This document shows positions 46,615 to 56,410 of a stretch of 64,000 nucleotides of DNA, in pieces. This DNA is from Verrucomicrobia subdivision 3 bacterium UBA693. GTDB taxonomy: Bacteria > Verrucomicrobiota > Verrucomicrobiia > Limisphaerales > UBA8199. Every line of letters starts with the position of its first letter. Positions within the stretch are counted from its first letter, which is position 1. Under the pieces are notes generated by a model. That model ran no database searches. It saw only the letters and a program-made list of their open reading frames with translations, and was not told the DNA's origin. Position numbers and translations under genes: made by a program. The DNA lies in assembly GCA_002298785.1 (NCBI GenBank), contig DBMR01000018.1, forward strand, positions 124,001 through 188,000, in the 5' to 3' direction.

Positions 46615-47760
46615 TCAATCCCCAGCCTCGTCAGCAAAGCAGACCACGAGGGAAACGGCACTGGACGCGGACTGACTTTGGATGCCGCTGCCGGTCGGTG
46701 CCGACCAGTCATAGCCCATGATATTGTCCGACAGGCGACGATTGCGCCAGGCCGTGTCGGCATTGGTCCGCATCCAGGGCAGGTACTCTTTGCAGCCCGC
46801 GTCACGAATCAAGAGCTTCGCGTAGCGCACGAAAATGCCCTTGAACGCTCCGCCGTCGCCCTGGTTCTCGCTTCTCAGGATCTGGTTGGGACCGGTGCAA
46901 AGATTAGCCCGAGTCCAGTCCGCAGCCTTCCTGGCCTCGGCAAGATAGGCCGCATCCCGAGTCTTCAGGTAGAGCAGCACCGATGCGCCGATAAAGGTCC
47001 CCTGGTTGTAGGTCAACGAGAAGGTGGCGAGGGGTCCACGATTGCGATTGGTACGTGTCGCCGTATTGTTGGTGTTGAAATTGACACGGTTGGTGCCGGG
47101 AGTGAGCCGGATGCTGTCGTAGACTTTGCCGTTCCCGTCGGTCAGCGTCCGCTTCTGCCATTGGTAAACGCTTTTGGCCTTCGCTAAGTAGGAGTCGTCG
47201 CTCAGGAGATTCGAGAGGCGCACCGCGGCGATAACCGCTGGTCCTTCGATGCAACTGTTTTTTGAGCGTCGATCGCTCGTCCACCAAATGCCCCCGCCGA
47301 GGTTCGTGTCGCAAAAGGTATTGTAGACGAAGTCGAAACTGGATTTTGCCTGTTTGAGATAACGCTCGTCCTTGGTGATCTGATGAGCGCGTGTGCAGGC
47401 GATGGCCCACCACATGATGTCATCGTTGTATTTGTTCTGCGTCCAGTCCGGATGTTGCGCGATGAAACCGTCATACAGATCGTTGATTTGGCGCTTCACG
47501 ACCTCGCGGTGCGTGCGGTCATATTGGTCCATGACGGTGTCCCAGAGCTGGGCCTCCAGCCAGAAATCCGCCAATTTCGAACCGGTTTCCTCTTTACGAT
47601 ACGATTTCTTTCCAGCGTCCCAATAGACCTGGTTGAGGGAATTAAAAGCAATATCCGCCTCCGCTTGCGTTACTGCCTTCGCAGGGATAGCCACCGATGC
47701 CGTGATCAGGCAGGCCGCAAAAAATCTCCAGAACACTGCCGGAGTGTCTTTAATAGTCAT
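46615..47760 (-). CDS. Secreted GH76-family alpha-1,6-mannanase-like protein
   Basis: The 381-residue product starts at 47760 (MTIKDTPAVFWRFFAACLIT) with a signal peptide cleaved near AKA-VTQAEAD; frames extending further upstream lack a signal-like start. The (alpha/alpha)6 barrel shows the GH76 signature YNDDIMWWAIACTRA, with the twin Asp pair that acts as the catalytic residues, then GGGIWW, KNSCIEGPAVIAA and FSLTYNQGTFIGA. GH76 enzymes cleave alpha-1,6-mannan backbones such as fungal cell-wall mannan. The gene is convergent with the response regulator and divergent from the enolase-superfamily gene. The assignment to GH76 is firm; the true substrate is not tested. Confidence 0.9.
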   Translation of the reverse strand: MTIKDTPAVFWRFFAACLITASVAIPAKAVTQAEADIAFNSLNQVYWDAGKKSYRKEETGSKLADFWLEAQLWDTVMDQYDRTHREVVKRQINDLYDGFIAQHPDWTQNKYNDDIMWWAIACTRAHQITKDERYLKQAKSSFDFVYNTFCDTNLGGGIWWTSDRRSKNSCIEGPAVIAAVRLSNLLSDDSYLAKAKSVYQWQKRTLTDGNGKVYDSIRLTPGTNRVNFNTNNTATRTNRNRGPLATFSLTYNQGTFIGASVLLYLKTRDAAYLAEARKAADWTRANLCTGPNQILRSENQGDGGAFKGIFVRYAKLLIRDAGCKEYLPWMRTNADTAWRNRRLSDNIMGYDWSAPTGSGIQSQSASSAVSLVVCFADEAGD

Positions 47761-48149
47761 ACTGTGCATATCATTATGAAACTGTGCCCTACGCCAACGG
47801 AGCCCGAATGTTGATACGGTGCAACGCTCCGCTCCTCCGGCTTCTGCAAGCCGGCGATGATTGTACATCCCTCCTCGTGGCGATCCAGCCGAATGCGTCG
47901 GCGACGGGGAAGCGGCGCGACCGGATATCGAACGCGGACCAACGAAGCGCCGATGACCACCGCTGAAATTCGCCGTTCCGGCGCCAAAACAGTGGCCAAA
48001 GGTTTCGCCTTCTGGTTGAATCCCGCCATGATTCGCACGGCGGCAACCTGCACCAGCACGTTAGGCCTGTTTGCCGCGCCAGTCCGTCCTTCAGCGGCCT
48101 TCTCGCCTACCGCAAATAGGCACGCTCACCATTTCGTCCTTACGAAGTC
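47761..48149. other. Divergent promoter region between GH76 and enolase-superfamily genes
   Basis: No gene supported. This region separates two divergent genes and must carry promoters for both, but no operator repeat or -35/-10 pair stood out. Confidence 0.4.
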
Positions 48150-49445
48150 ATGAAATCCACTCGCAGGAAATTTCTTTCCAAAGCCGGCAGCGCCGGGCTC
48201 ACCATGCCCTTTTTGGCCCAACTCTCTTCTGGAGCGGAAACGCCGGTGTCTGGGGTTCACCCAGACATCGAAGCAAGGCAGGCAAAGCTGAAGGAAATCC
48301 TGCGTCAACCGGTCCTGAAACGGGAACTCTTTACCAGTCCAGTCATCATCAAGAGCCTTGAATTGCTGCGGTCAGGAAACAGCTTCTTGTGTCGGGTCCG
48401 ATCCAACGACGGCGCGGAGGGAATTTCGGTGGCCCACAGCGGGATGAAGCAACTCTACCCGATATTCCTCAACAATCTGCAGCCTTTCTTCCTCGGCAAG
48501 GACGCGCGCGACCTGGATTTGATCCTGGAGAAGATCTACATTTACGGTTTCAACTTCCGGTTTAACGGCATCGCGTTGGGACTGCCACTTGCCACGATCG
48601 AGTTTGCCATCCTGGATTTGCTGGGCCGGATCGCAGGCCGTTCGCTTGGACAACTGGTTGGTGAAATTCACCATCCTGAAGTCGCGGTTTATGTTGCCAC
48701 CGAATGGCGCGAACGCCCACTCGAGGAAACCTTTGAGCGCATCAAAGAAGCCGTGGCGCAATACGACGCCAAAGCCCTGAAAATAAAGGTCGGTTACCTG
48801 ATGTTCATGACCACGGATATGAACGCAGCCGGCCCCCAGGGAAAGACGGAGCGTCTGATTCCCCTGCTCAGAGAAACTTTTGGCAGCGAGATGGCCCTCT
48901 ACGCCGATGCCAATGGGTATTACGACGTGAAGGAGGCCATTCGGGTGGGCAAACTGCTCGAGCAAAGCAAATATGCCTATTTCGAGGAACCGGTCAGGTA
49001 TGACGACTTTGAGGCGATCAAGCAAGTGGCAGATGCGCTTGACATCCCCATCGCCAACGGCGAGCAGGACCAAAGCTTCGTCAACTTCCGCTGGCTCCTC
49101 GCCCATGACGGCTTGGAGATCGTGCAGCCAGACAGCTACTACTTCGGCGGACTCATCCGCTCGGTGAAGGTCGGCCGAATGGCAGCCGCTTTCGGGAAAA
49201 CCATCGTCCCGCACATGTCGGGTGGCGGACTGGGTTTCCTGTATAACATCCACCTCGTATCCGCGCTGCCCAATGCGGGAGCTCACCACGAATTCAAGGG
49301 ACTGGATACCCAGGTGCGGTTTGAGTGCAAAACTTCACCACTCAAGGTGAAGGGCGGCAAGCTGAAGGTGCCCACAGGTCCGGGGTCGGGCGTGGAAATT
49401 GATCCTGACTTTATCAAGCAGCATCACCCCGTGAACACGTATTAA
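48150..49445 (+). CDS. Tat-exported enolase-superfamily (mandelate racemase-like) dehydratase
   Basis: The 431-residue product begins MKSTRRKFLSKAGSAGLTMPF, a twin-arginine signal. The enolase-superfamily barrel motifs are present: KALKIKVG (base Lys) near residue 210, YADANGYYD (first metal Asp), YFEEPVRY (metal Glu) and ANGEQD (third metal ligand), with HMSGGG carrying the second catalytic His. The pattern fits the mandelate racemase subgroup, which includes many sugar-acid dehydratases. The next gene begins 14 bases after the stop. Export to the periplasm is unusual for this family and suggests extracytoplasmic sugar-acid chemistry. Confidence 0.85.
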   Translation: MKSTRRKFLSKAGSAGLTMPFLAQLSSGAETPVSGVHPDIEARQAKLKEILRQPVLKRELFTSPVIIKSLELLRSGNSFLCRVRSNDGAEGISVAHSGMKQLYPIFLNNLQPFFLGKDARDLDLILEKIYIYGFNFRFNGIALGLPLATIEFAILDLLGRIAGRSLGQLVGEIHHPEVAVYVATEWRERPLEETFERIKEAVAQYDAKALKIKVGYLMFMTTDMNAAGPQGKTERLIPLLRETFGSEMALYADANGYYDVKEAIRVGKLLEQSKYAYFEEPVRYDDFEAIKQVADALDIPIANGEQDQSFVNFRWLLAHDGLEIVQPDSYYFGGLIRSVKVGRMAAAFGKTIVPHMSGGGLGFLYNIHLVSALPNAGAHHEFKGLDTQVRFECKTSPLKVKGGKLKVPTGPGSGVEIDPDFIKQHHPVNTY

Positions 49446-49459
49446 CATCGCGTTATCCC

Positions 49460-50986
49460 ATGAAGCCGATACTCACTTCCCAACCACTGCGTCGGCGCGA
49501 CTTCCTGAAAGCGGGAGCGGGCCTCGCGGTCGCAGTCACGGCCGGTGCCTCCCCGCTGACTTCCGCACTCACCGCGGCAGAATCAAATCCAGCTCGCAGA
49601 TCCATGGGCATCCAGGTCGGGGCGGTTTCGTTTGTGGATGAAGGGACGGAGGCTGTGCTCGATCTTTTCCAGGAACGCGGGGCGATCGACACCATTTATC
49701 TGACCACTTTCACCTACGGGCGCGGACTGGCTGGTCGGCAAATCCCCGGCCAACCATTCCCCGATCACGGCAGCAAGGAGTCTGACGAGCAATCGTTTCA
49801 CGGAGGTAATTACGCGACTCCGCACCCGGAGTTTTACCGCGACACCGTGCTGATGCAGACACGCGCGCCGGACCACGGCGAACTGGACATTTTGGCCCAA
49901 GTGCTGCCGTCGGCAAAGAAGCGCGGCCTGCGCGTCATCTGTTCCATCGAGGACGTATTCCGATCGGATGTCCCCAGCTTCAAAGAGGTCGCCGAGGTGG
50001 ACCTCCAGGGTAAACGAACCGGGACGCTCTGCCTGTGCCACCCCGGGGTGCGCGCCTTTTGGACCGGCCTGGCAATTGACCTCTGCAAATCCTACGAGAT
50101 CGATGGCCTCCTCTTTTTCAACGAACGCAACGGTCCCCTGCTCAATGCGCTCGGGGCCAGCCATGCTCAAAGTATCGCCTCTTCGCGAGTCACCTGTTTC
50201 TGTGAACATCACCAACGGGCCGCGAAAGCACAAGGCATCAACCTGGACCGGGCCCGGCAAGGCTATCAGCAGTTGGATCGCTTCGTGCAGGCGGCGCTGA
50301 AAGGGGAGCGACCGAGCGACGGCTACTTCGTGGAATTCTGGCGATTGCTGGTCGAGTGGCCGGAGATTATCGCCTGGGATCGACTCTTTGACGCCGCCAA
50401 ACACCAGGTGCTGGCTGAAGTAAAGGACGCGGTAAAGAGTGTAAGGCCGGGTCTGGAGGTCGGTTTTCACATTGAACACGTCAATTCCTTCAACCCGATT
50501 TTCCGCGCCACCCGGAGCTATGCCGACCTGGCGACCAAGGCCGACTTCCTCAAAGTGGTGGTCTATAACAACTGCGGTGGTGAACGTTATGCGAACTTCA
50601 TACGGAACGTTGGCTCGACAGTATTTCGCGATGTGCCGCCCGAGGAGTTGCTCCAGTTCAACAATCACCTCCTGAATTACGGCCAGGAAGCGAAGCTCGA
50701 GGAACTGGCGACCGCCGGGCTGTCCCCTGATTACGTGTTTCGGGAGACGCAGCGGGCACTGGCCGGGGTGCAAGGCAAATGCCGCGTGCTCCCGGGAATC
50801 GATATCGGCATCCCCACCGGCAAACGCAGCCGCAAGGCTTCCCCGGAAGATACCTACGCCGCAGTTTCCGCGGCCATGAAGGCGGGTGCGCACGGGCTCA
50901 TCCTGTCCCGGAAATATTCAGAGATGGAGTTGGCGAACCTGGCGAGTGCCGGAAAAGCCTTTCGCGATGCCCAAAAAGGCGGGTGA
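49460..50986 (+). CDS. Tat-exported TIM-barrel glycosidase-like protein
   Basis: The 508-residue product begins with a twin-arginine signal (LRRRDFLKAGAG). The body has the pattern of a hypothetical glycosyl hydrolase TIM barrel: FNERNGPLL, SKKRGLRV-like strand-turns, GFHIEHVNSFNP and a C-terminal KAGAHGLILSRKYSEMELANL strand-helix. Candidate acids are the Glu in LFFNERNG near residue 223 and the Glu in GFHIEHVN near residue 340. I do not recognise the exact family. It is tightly spaced with the genes before and after, so it belongs to one catabolic operon. Confidence 0.7.
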   Translation: MKPILTSQPLRRRDFLKAGAGLAVAVTAGASPLTSALTAAESNPARRSMGIQVGAVSFVDEGTEAVLDLFQERGAIDTIYLTTFTYGRGLAGRQIPGQPFPDHGSKESDEQSFHGGNYATPHPEFYRDTVLMQTRAPDHGELDILAQVLPSAKKRGLRVICSIEDVFRSDVPSFKEVAEVDLQGKRTGTLCLCHPGVRAFWTGLAIDLCKSYEIDGLLFFNERNGPLLNALGASHAQSIASSRVTCFCEHHQRAAKAQGINLDRARQGYQQLDRFVQAALKGERPSDGYFVEFWRLLVEWPEIIAWDRLFDAAKHQVLAEVKDAVKSVRPGLEVGFHIEHVNSFNPIFRATRSYADLATKADFLKVVVYNNCGGERYANFIRNVGSTVFRDVPPEELLQFNNHLLNYGQEAKLEELATAGLSPDYVFRETQRALAGVQGKCRVLPGIDIGIPTGKRSRKASPEDTYAAVSAAMKAGAHGLILSRKYSEMELANLASAGKAFRDAQKGG

Positions 50987-50998
50987 AGCCCCGGCCAT

Positions 50999-53302
50999 AT
51001 GATCCACTCTCACCATTCCACCAGTCGTCGTGAATTCCTCAAAGCCGCGGCGCTGACCGCCACCGCTTTAAGCCTCACGCCGCTGCCTGCCGCCGAGCGT
51101 GCCGTGACCACCACGAACAAAAAGCCCTGGTACCTGCGCACCCTGCGGTGGGGGCAGACCAACATCACCGAAATCGATCCCGAGAGGTATGATGTTGACT
51201 GGTGGCGCAAGCAATGGAAGCGAACCCACACGCAAGGGGTCATCATCAACGCGGGTGGAATTGTGGCCTATTATCCCAGCCAGGTGCCCTTGCACCGGGC
51301 GGCGCAACGGCTGGGTGACCGGGACCTTTTCGGCGAACTTTGCCGCGCCGCTCACGAGGACGGCCTCGTGGTCTTCGCTCGCATGGATTCAAATCGCGCC
51401 CACGAGGAATTTTACCGGGCACATCCGGACTGGTTTTGCCTTGACGCCACGGGACAACCTTACCGCGCGGGCGAGCTCTATGTGACCTGCGTGAACGGCC
51501 CGTATTACGAGGAGCACATCCCCGCCATTCTGCGCGAAATCGCCAACCGCTACCACCCGGAGGGATTCACCGACAATAGCTGGAGCGGGTTGGGACGAGG
51601 CAGTGTTTGCCACTGCGAGAATTGCCGAAGAAAATTCCGCGAACGCTCCGGCAAGGAAATCCCCAGCTCGAAGGATTGGAATAGCCCGGCGTATCGCGAG
51701 TGGATTCGCTGGAACTACGACCGCCGGCTCGAGATCTGGGAGCTAAACAATCGCACCACCCAGGCGGCGGGCGGCCCGGATTGCATTTGGTCTGGCATGA
51801 ACAGCGGCAGCATCAGCGGTCAATGCCAATCATTTCGCGATTACCGGGCGATTTGCGACCGAGCGGAAATCATCATGCTCGATCACCAATCCCGCAGTGA
51901 TGGTGCCGGGTTTCAGCAGAATGGTGAAGCCGGCAAGTTGATCCACGGGTTGCTCGGCTGGGATAAGCTGGTTCCGGAAAGCATGGCCATGTACCAGGCG
52001 GGAAAACCGACCTTCAGAATGTCCAGCAAACCGGCCGCCGAAGCGCGGATGTGGATGCTGGATGGCATTGCTGGTGGACTGCAACCTTGGTGGCACCATG
52101 TCGGTGCGGATCACGAAGATCGCCGGATGTACCGAACCGCCGAACCGGTTTTTCGCTGGCATCAGGACAACGAAAGCGTGCTCGTGAATCGCCAACCGAT
52201 CGCGACGATTGGGGTCGTCTGGTCGCAGCAGAACTGCGACTTTTACGGACGAGACGACGCCGACCTCCTGGTGGAACTGCCCTGGCGAGGGATGACCCAG
52301 GCGCTGGTCCGGGCTCGCATCCCCTATCTGCCGGTCCATGCCGACCACATTGATCGGGACGCCAGAAAGTTTTCCGCCCTCGTCCTGCCGAATCTCGGTG
52401 CGCTGTCCGATTCACAAATCGCCGCGATTCGCCGTTTCGTCGCCGGTGGTGGCGGGATAGTAGCTACCGGCGAGAGCAGTCTGTTCAACGAATATGGCGA
52501 CCCACGGCCCGACTATGCCCTCGCCGATCTATTTGGCGCCCACTTAAACAGCCTGGCACTGGCTTTCGATGAAGGGAGACGCCGAAAGCAAGCCAGTGAC
52601 ACGGCACATACCTATTTGCGGCTGACCCCGGAACTTCGCTCGCGCGTCGACGGACCACGCAACCACAACGAACCCGTGGCTACGGGCGAACGGCACCCTG
52701 TCCTGCGCGGGTTTGAGGAAACCGATATCCTACCCTTCGGCGGTCTGCTCGACGGTCTCAGGCTGGACGCCGGATCCCAAGTCTTGCTGACATTTGTGCC
52801 GGCGTTTCCCGTGTACCCGCCGGAAACCGCCTGGATGCGTGAACCGAAGACCGACCGACCGGGCTTGGTCCTGAATACGACCAATTCGGGGGCTCGAATC
52901 GCCTTCCTGCCGGCGGACCTGGACCGTCGGTTCGCGCGCGATAATCTTCCGGACCATGGTGACTTGCTGGCAAACCTCATTCGCTGGACCGCCAAGGATG
53001 GCATCCCGATGGCAGTGGAAGGTCCGGGACTGCTCGATTGCCATCTTTACCAACAGCCCGGGCGAGTCATCCTGCATTTGGTGAACCTTACCAGCGCCGG
53101 AACTTGGCGCCAACCTCTTCACGAGTTGATTCCTGTGGGTCCCTTGAACATTGGGGTAAAGCTCCCGGAAAAGTTGGAAGCGGCACATGCCCGTCTGCTG
53201 GTCGCGAACGAGAAGGTCCGGATCACGTCCGCTCACGGTTCGGTGCGATTCGAGATCAAATCCATCCTGGATCATGAGGTCGCTTTAATCGACCGGCGCT
53301 GA
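50999..53302 (+). CDS. Tat-exported GHL6-like glycosyl hydrolase with beta-galactosidase-type trimerisation domain
   Basis: The 767-residue product starts with a twin-arginine signal (TSRREFLKAAALTATAL). Residues about 35-370 form a TIM barrel of the hypothetical glycosyl hydrolase 6 kind (GVIINAGGIVAYYPSQ, FARMDSNRAHEEFYRAHPDW, VCHCENCRRKFRE). Residues about 400-560 resemble the GH42 trimerisation domain (FSALVLPNLGALSDSQI, RRFVAGGGGIVATGESSLF), and the rest is a beta-sandwich. It starts 12 bases after the previous gene. The substrate is unknown; the context suggests a hemicellulose or mannan-derived sugar. Confidence 0.8.
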   Translation: MIHSHHSTSRREFLKAAALTATALSLTPLPAAERAVTTTNKKPWYLRTLRWGQTNITEIDPERYDVDWWRKQWKRTHTQGVIINAGGIVAYYPSQVPLHRAAQRLGDRDLFGELCRAAHEDGLVVFARMDSNRAHEEFYRAHPDWFCLDATGQPYRAGELYVTCVNGPYYEEHIPAILREIANRYHPEGFTDNSWSGLGRGSVCHCENCRRKFRERSGKEIPSSKDWNSPAYREWIRWNYDRRLEIWELNNRTTQAAGGPDCIWSGMNSGSISGQCQSFRDYRAICDRAEIIMLDHQSRSDGAGFQQNGEAGKLIHGLLGWDKLVPESMAMYQAGKPTFRMSSKPAAEARMWMLDGIAGGLQPWWHHVGADHEDRRMYRTAEPVFRWHQDNESVLVNRQPIATIGVVWSQQNCDFYGRDDADLLVELPWRGMTQALVRARIPYLPVHADHIDRDARKFSALVLPNLGALSDSQIAAIRRFVAGGGGIVATGESSLFNEYGDPRPDYALADLFGAHLNSLALAFDEGRRRKQASDTAHTYLRLTPELRSRVDGPRNHNEPVATGERHPVLRGFEETDILPFGGLLDGLRLDAGSQVLLTFVPAFPVYPPETAWMREPKTDRPGLVLNTTNSGARIAFLPADLDRRFARDNLPDHGDLLANLIRWTAKDGIPMAVEGPGLLDCHLYQQPGRVILHLVNLTSAGTWRQPLHELIPVGPLNIGVKLPEKLEAAHARLLVANEKVRITSAHGSVRFEIKSILDHEVALIDRR

Positions 53303-53355
53303 GATTTTCGACTTTGGCCGCACGAAAAACACCCAGCGCTCCGTCGCCCCGGGCG

Positions 53356-55164
53356 TTATTTACCCGTCGGGCTTACAAGGTATAAGCCGGCACCATGAAC
53401 GGGAATTTCGCGACTGAACGAGTTTGTAAACATCCCCAGGTTTTCCTTTTTCCAGAGATCGCGCACTTGGGCCGCGCCGTTGATTCCCAGTACGCTCAAC
53501 GGCACTGAAACGAGGCTGCGAACCGGCACTTCAACCTTGGCCGAATCCGTCAGGATCAGGAATTCAACCGAACCCTTTCCCAGGCTCCACGGCGACAGCA
53601 CCCCACGGGCATGAAACGAATCGTAGCCCTCAGGGAGGTCGTATTCGATGAACGATATGGAGTGCGTGCCAATTCCGTCGACAGGTGCGCCCTTCAAAGT
53701 GATGGGCCGGTCTTCCACCGTGCGATTCACCCGCACCTCTTTCCAGCCGGCCTTCGCGGTGACCCATTTGAGGTCCGTCAGTCTAAGGGAACCTTTGGGC
53801 CCAGTGAGTTCCGGCTCGATCCAATCCGCGTGGTCATAATTGAAGCCATCGCCGGCATCCGTAACCAACAGCACCAATTTGCGGGCCTGGGCGATTTTCG
53901 CGGAAATGTCGACCACCTGCTCGCCGGGAGCGCCGCGGACGACCGGGCTTCGGTAAACCGCCTTCGCGAGGTCGTAAGGCAGGTCCTTCCCCTGGGCATT
54001 GAACAGAGCGACATAACGATCCCGGCTTCCCGGCACCTCAGCGGTCCAAACCACCAGATCTCCCTGGCGGGATAATTGACGATTCCCAACGCTGGCCTGG
54101 TTAATCGCCAGTACCTCAGCATTGGTCAGTAAATCGCTGGTGAACGAATCCAGCTTTGTCATGTCGCCTCCCAAAATCAGAGGCGACCGGGCCATGCACC
54201 ACAGGGTCATGCAAAGGACCTGTTCATCCCTGGTGAACCGGGTGGGGCGCGTGAATTCGATTATGCCAAAGGGAAGCATGTCCGCGTCCGGCCAGGCGCC
54301 TTCACCGCGGTATTTCGTCCACTTGTCGAGCCGGTCAAACATCTCGTAGAGCGGTTGCCATTTGTCCCAAAAATCATCGGAGATCCGCCACATGTTGGCG
54401 AACTGAGCGACATGGCTGCCGCGCGCCAGTGGGGTGTCGCCCGGGGAAAGACTCAGCACCATCGGGCGGCGTGATCTGTCAATGGCTTTGCGGATGGCCT
54501 CAATTTCCGCGGTTTGCACCTCATCGTACGGCCGGGCGATATCATCCACCTTCACAAAATCGACACCCCAGGAAGCGTAGAGCGCAAACAGCGAATCATA
54601 ATACGCCTGGGCCCCGGGCTTCCGAAGATCGACGCCATACATGTCCGGGTTCCAGGGACAGGTGTGCGTGGGGAGCGCAATATCCGCCGCACGGGCGGTC
54701 GTGCCGAGGATCGGGGTATTGCGCTTCACCGCCTGTCGCGGGATGCCGCGCATGATGTGAATGCCAAATTTCAGACCCCGAGCGTGAACATAATCCGCCA
54801 ACGGCTTAAAGCCGGCGCCATTCGCGGCAGCCGGAAATTTGCGCGGCGCCGGCAGGAGCCGACTATGCTCGTCCATCGTCAGCGGGGCGCCCTCTTGATA
54901 GCCATGACCTTGCGAATTTGGCTCATACCACTGGATGTCCACCGTAAAATAACTCCACCCGGAGGGCTTCAGCAGGCGAGCCATGGCGTCCGCCTGATTC
55001 ATAGCTTGCGCCTCAGTCATCGTGGTGCCGAAGCAATCCCAGCTATTCCAACCCATCGGAGGGGTGGGCGCGACCTTCCAATGCGCGGGATTGGGCTGTG
55101 CGACCGCGGCCGAAACGGCCACGAGGATGCAGAAGCATGAACGTCGGAGCATATCATCGAGCAT
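53356..55164 (-). CDS. Secreted GH27 alpha-galactosidase with NPCBM-like domain
   Basis: The product of about 602 residues has a signal peptide ending near AVAQ-PNPAHW; ATG codons at 55152, 55164 and 55173 are all possible starts, and 55164 was taken. The GH27 barrel opens with PPMGWNSWDCFG, has the nucleophile Asp in DFVKVDDIARP near residue 200 and the acid/base Asp in MWRISDDFWD near residue 255. The usual C-terminal beta domain follows, then an NPCBM-like beta-sandwich (GIGTHSISFIEYDLPEGY). GH27 enzymes remove terminal alpha-galactose from galactomannan or oligosaccharides. It is convergent with the operon before it and fits a mannan/galactomannan substrate range together with the GH76 gene. 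Confidence 0.9.
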   Translation of the reverse strand: MLDDMLRRSCFCILVAVSAAVAQPNPAHWKVAPTPPMGWNSWDCFGTTMTEAQAMNQADAMARLLKPSGWSYFTVDIQWYEPNSQGHGYQEGAPLTMDEHSRLLPAPRKFPAAANGAGFKPLADYVHARGLKFGIHIMRGIPRQAVKRNTPILGTTARAADIALPTHTCPWNPDMYGVDLRKPGAQAYYDSLFALYASWGVDFVKVDDIARPYDEVQTAEIEAIRKAIDRSRRPMVLSLSPGDTPLARGSHVAQFANMWRISDDFWDKWQPLYEMFDRLDKWTKYRGEGAWPDADMLPFGIIEFTRPTRFTRDEQVLCMTLWCMARSPLILGGDMTKLDSFTSDLLTNAEVLAINQASVGNRQLSRQGDLVVWTAEVPGSRDRYVALFNAQGKDLPYDLAKAVYRSPVVRGAPGEQVVDISAKIAQARKLVLLVTDAGDGFNYDHADWIEPELTGPKGSLRLTDLKWVTAKAGWKEVRVNRTVEDRPITLKGAPVDGIGTHSISFIEYDLPEGYDSFHARGVLSPWSLGKGSVEFLILTDSAKVEVPVRSLVSVPLSVLGINGAAQVRDLWKKENLGMFTNSFSREIPVHGAGLYLVSPTGK

Positions 55165-55570
55165 AATCGGCATCGGCCTCAAGGGAAAGGCTCAGAAAGA
55201 GACCTCGAAACTCACGTTTATTGGCTGAAGCTTCGCTAACAGCCGGCGTGACCACCGGGCACAAGCGAGCCCGCCAAAGTCGTTCCATTTTTGGCAGGCC
55301 ACTGCCATGCCACGACCATGCGCCTCTTACGGGATAACCATTCGAGCCTGGTTTTGGTCAAGGGACCAAAAATCGGTTCGAGGTGTCGAAAAGAGTATTC
55401 AATAAAAATGCAGCCATAGACCTCTACCGCGCCAACTCGGCGTAAGAAACCTCAAGCGCACAAAGCTATTCTTGGCAAGACGAGCACACCAAATGAAGCC
55501 GCCATGGAATGAGATTCTTGCTTAAAAACGGATCGTTGACACTCGCCACCAAACGCGAAAGCCTAGGCGC
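55165..55570. other. Divergent intergenic region before the exopolysaccharide locus
   Basis: No gene supported. A TTGACA hexamer at 55536-55541 sits 29 bases before the antiterminator start, but the matching -10 (AAGCCT) is poor. The middle part has an AT-rich patch near 55400-55430. Confidence 0.4.
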
Positions 55571-56059
55571 ATGAGTGAGTTGCTTTGGTTTGTGGCGCAC
55601 ACCCGGCCACGGTGCGAAAAGAAGCTGGCGGAGTACTGCGGCCGCGAACAGCTCCCGGTCACCCTGCCATGTTATCGCGCCGCGCACAAATACCGGGGCA
55701 AAACCGTCACTTTTCAGAAACCGCTCTTCCCTGGCTATGTCTTTCTGCAATTAGTTGGCGACCAGCGACGGAAGATTCAGCAAAGCGATTACGTTGCCAA
55801 CCTGCTGGAGGTGTTCGATCAGCAACTCTTCGCGCGCCAATTAGAAGAAATCCTGCTGGCTCTCGACACGTGCGAGGAAATTCGCCTCGCGCCCGCCATT
55901 GGAAAAGGCATGCGCGTGAAAATCAAGCATGGCCCCTTGCGCGGAATCGAGGGCTGGGTCGAAGAGCGCTACGGCATGAACACCGTTCTGCTCCGCCTGG
56001 ACTTCATCGCTCAGGCCGCCGCCGTAAAACTCGACGCCAACGAACTGGAGCTCATTTGA
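55571..56059 (+). CDS. NusG/RfaH-like transcription antiterminator (exopolysaccharide type)
   Basis: The 162-residue product has the NusG N-terminal domain opening with ELLWFVAHTRPRCEKKLAEY, the KTVTFQKPLFPGYVFLQL strand and the C-terminal KOW-like GKGMRVKIKHGPLRGIEGWVEER. Paralogues such as RfaH and UpxY act on long polysaccharide operons and stop early termination. Its place in front of export and exosortase genes fits this role. No ops-like element could be fixed in the sequence. Confidence 0.85.
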   Translation: MSELLWFVAHTRPRCEKKLAEYCGREQLPVTLPCYRAAHKYRGKTVTFQKPLFPGYVFLQLVGDQRRKIQQSDYVANLLEVFDQQLFARQLEEILLALDTCEEIRLAPAIGKGMRVKIKHGPLRGIEGWVEERYGMNTVLLRLDFIAQAAAVKLDANELELI

Positions 56060-56410
56060 CCCTCGCCCCTCGTGTAAGGGCACGTCGCTGGTCCCAAAAT
56101 AGCTTCATCAGTCATCCACAGCCCCGCTCCGGCAGCATGTCCCATAACTGCTCTAACATGTCCTAAATCTGAGTTGATGCCAGTAAAGGGACTGTGTTAG
56201 AACCTGTCTGGGGTGCTCGCCAGCGGCGCTTAAGTGGCGAAAGCGCGCCGTGGACGAGATACCTCACTAAATCGGCAAGTCAGCCCGAATTCGCCCGTCA
56301 GTTTCATGGCACAGGTTACTGCGGTCAGTCAAAGCCGCAAGGGCCTTCAATGGTTACCAGGAATATAAGCACGATCGCTTGTGTTACCTGGTCTGATTGT
56401 CATTTGTTTT
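56060..56410. other. Intergenic region upstream of the single-domain receiver
   Basis: No gene supported. Possible leader of the antiterminator-controlled operon; no hairpin-plus-U-run terminator was recognised. Confidence 0.35.

Noticed and set aside
55536..55564. TTGACA hexamer as a promoter for the antiterminator gene
   Set aside because: The hexamer at 17 bases (AAGCCT) is a poor -10.
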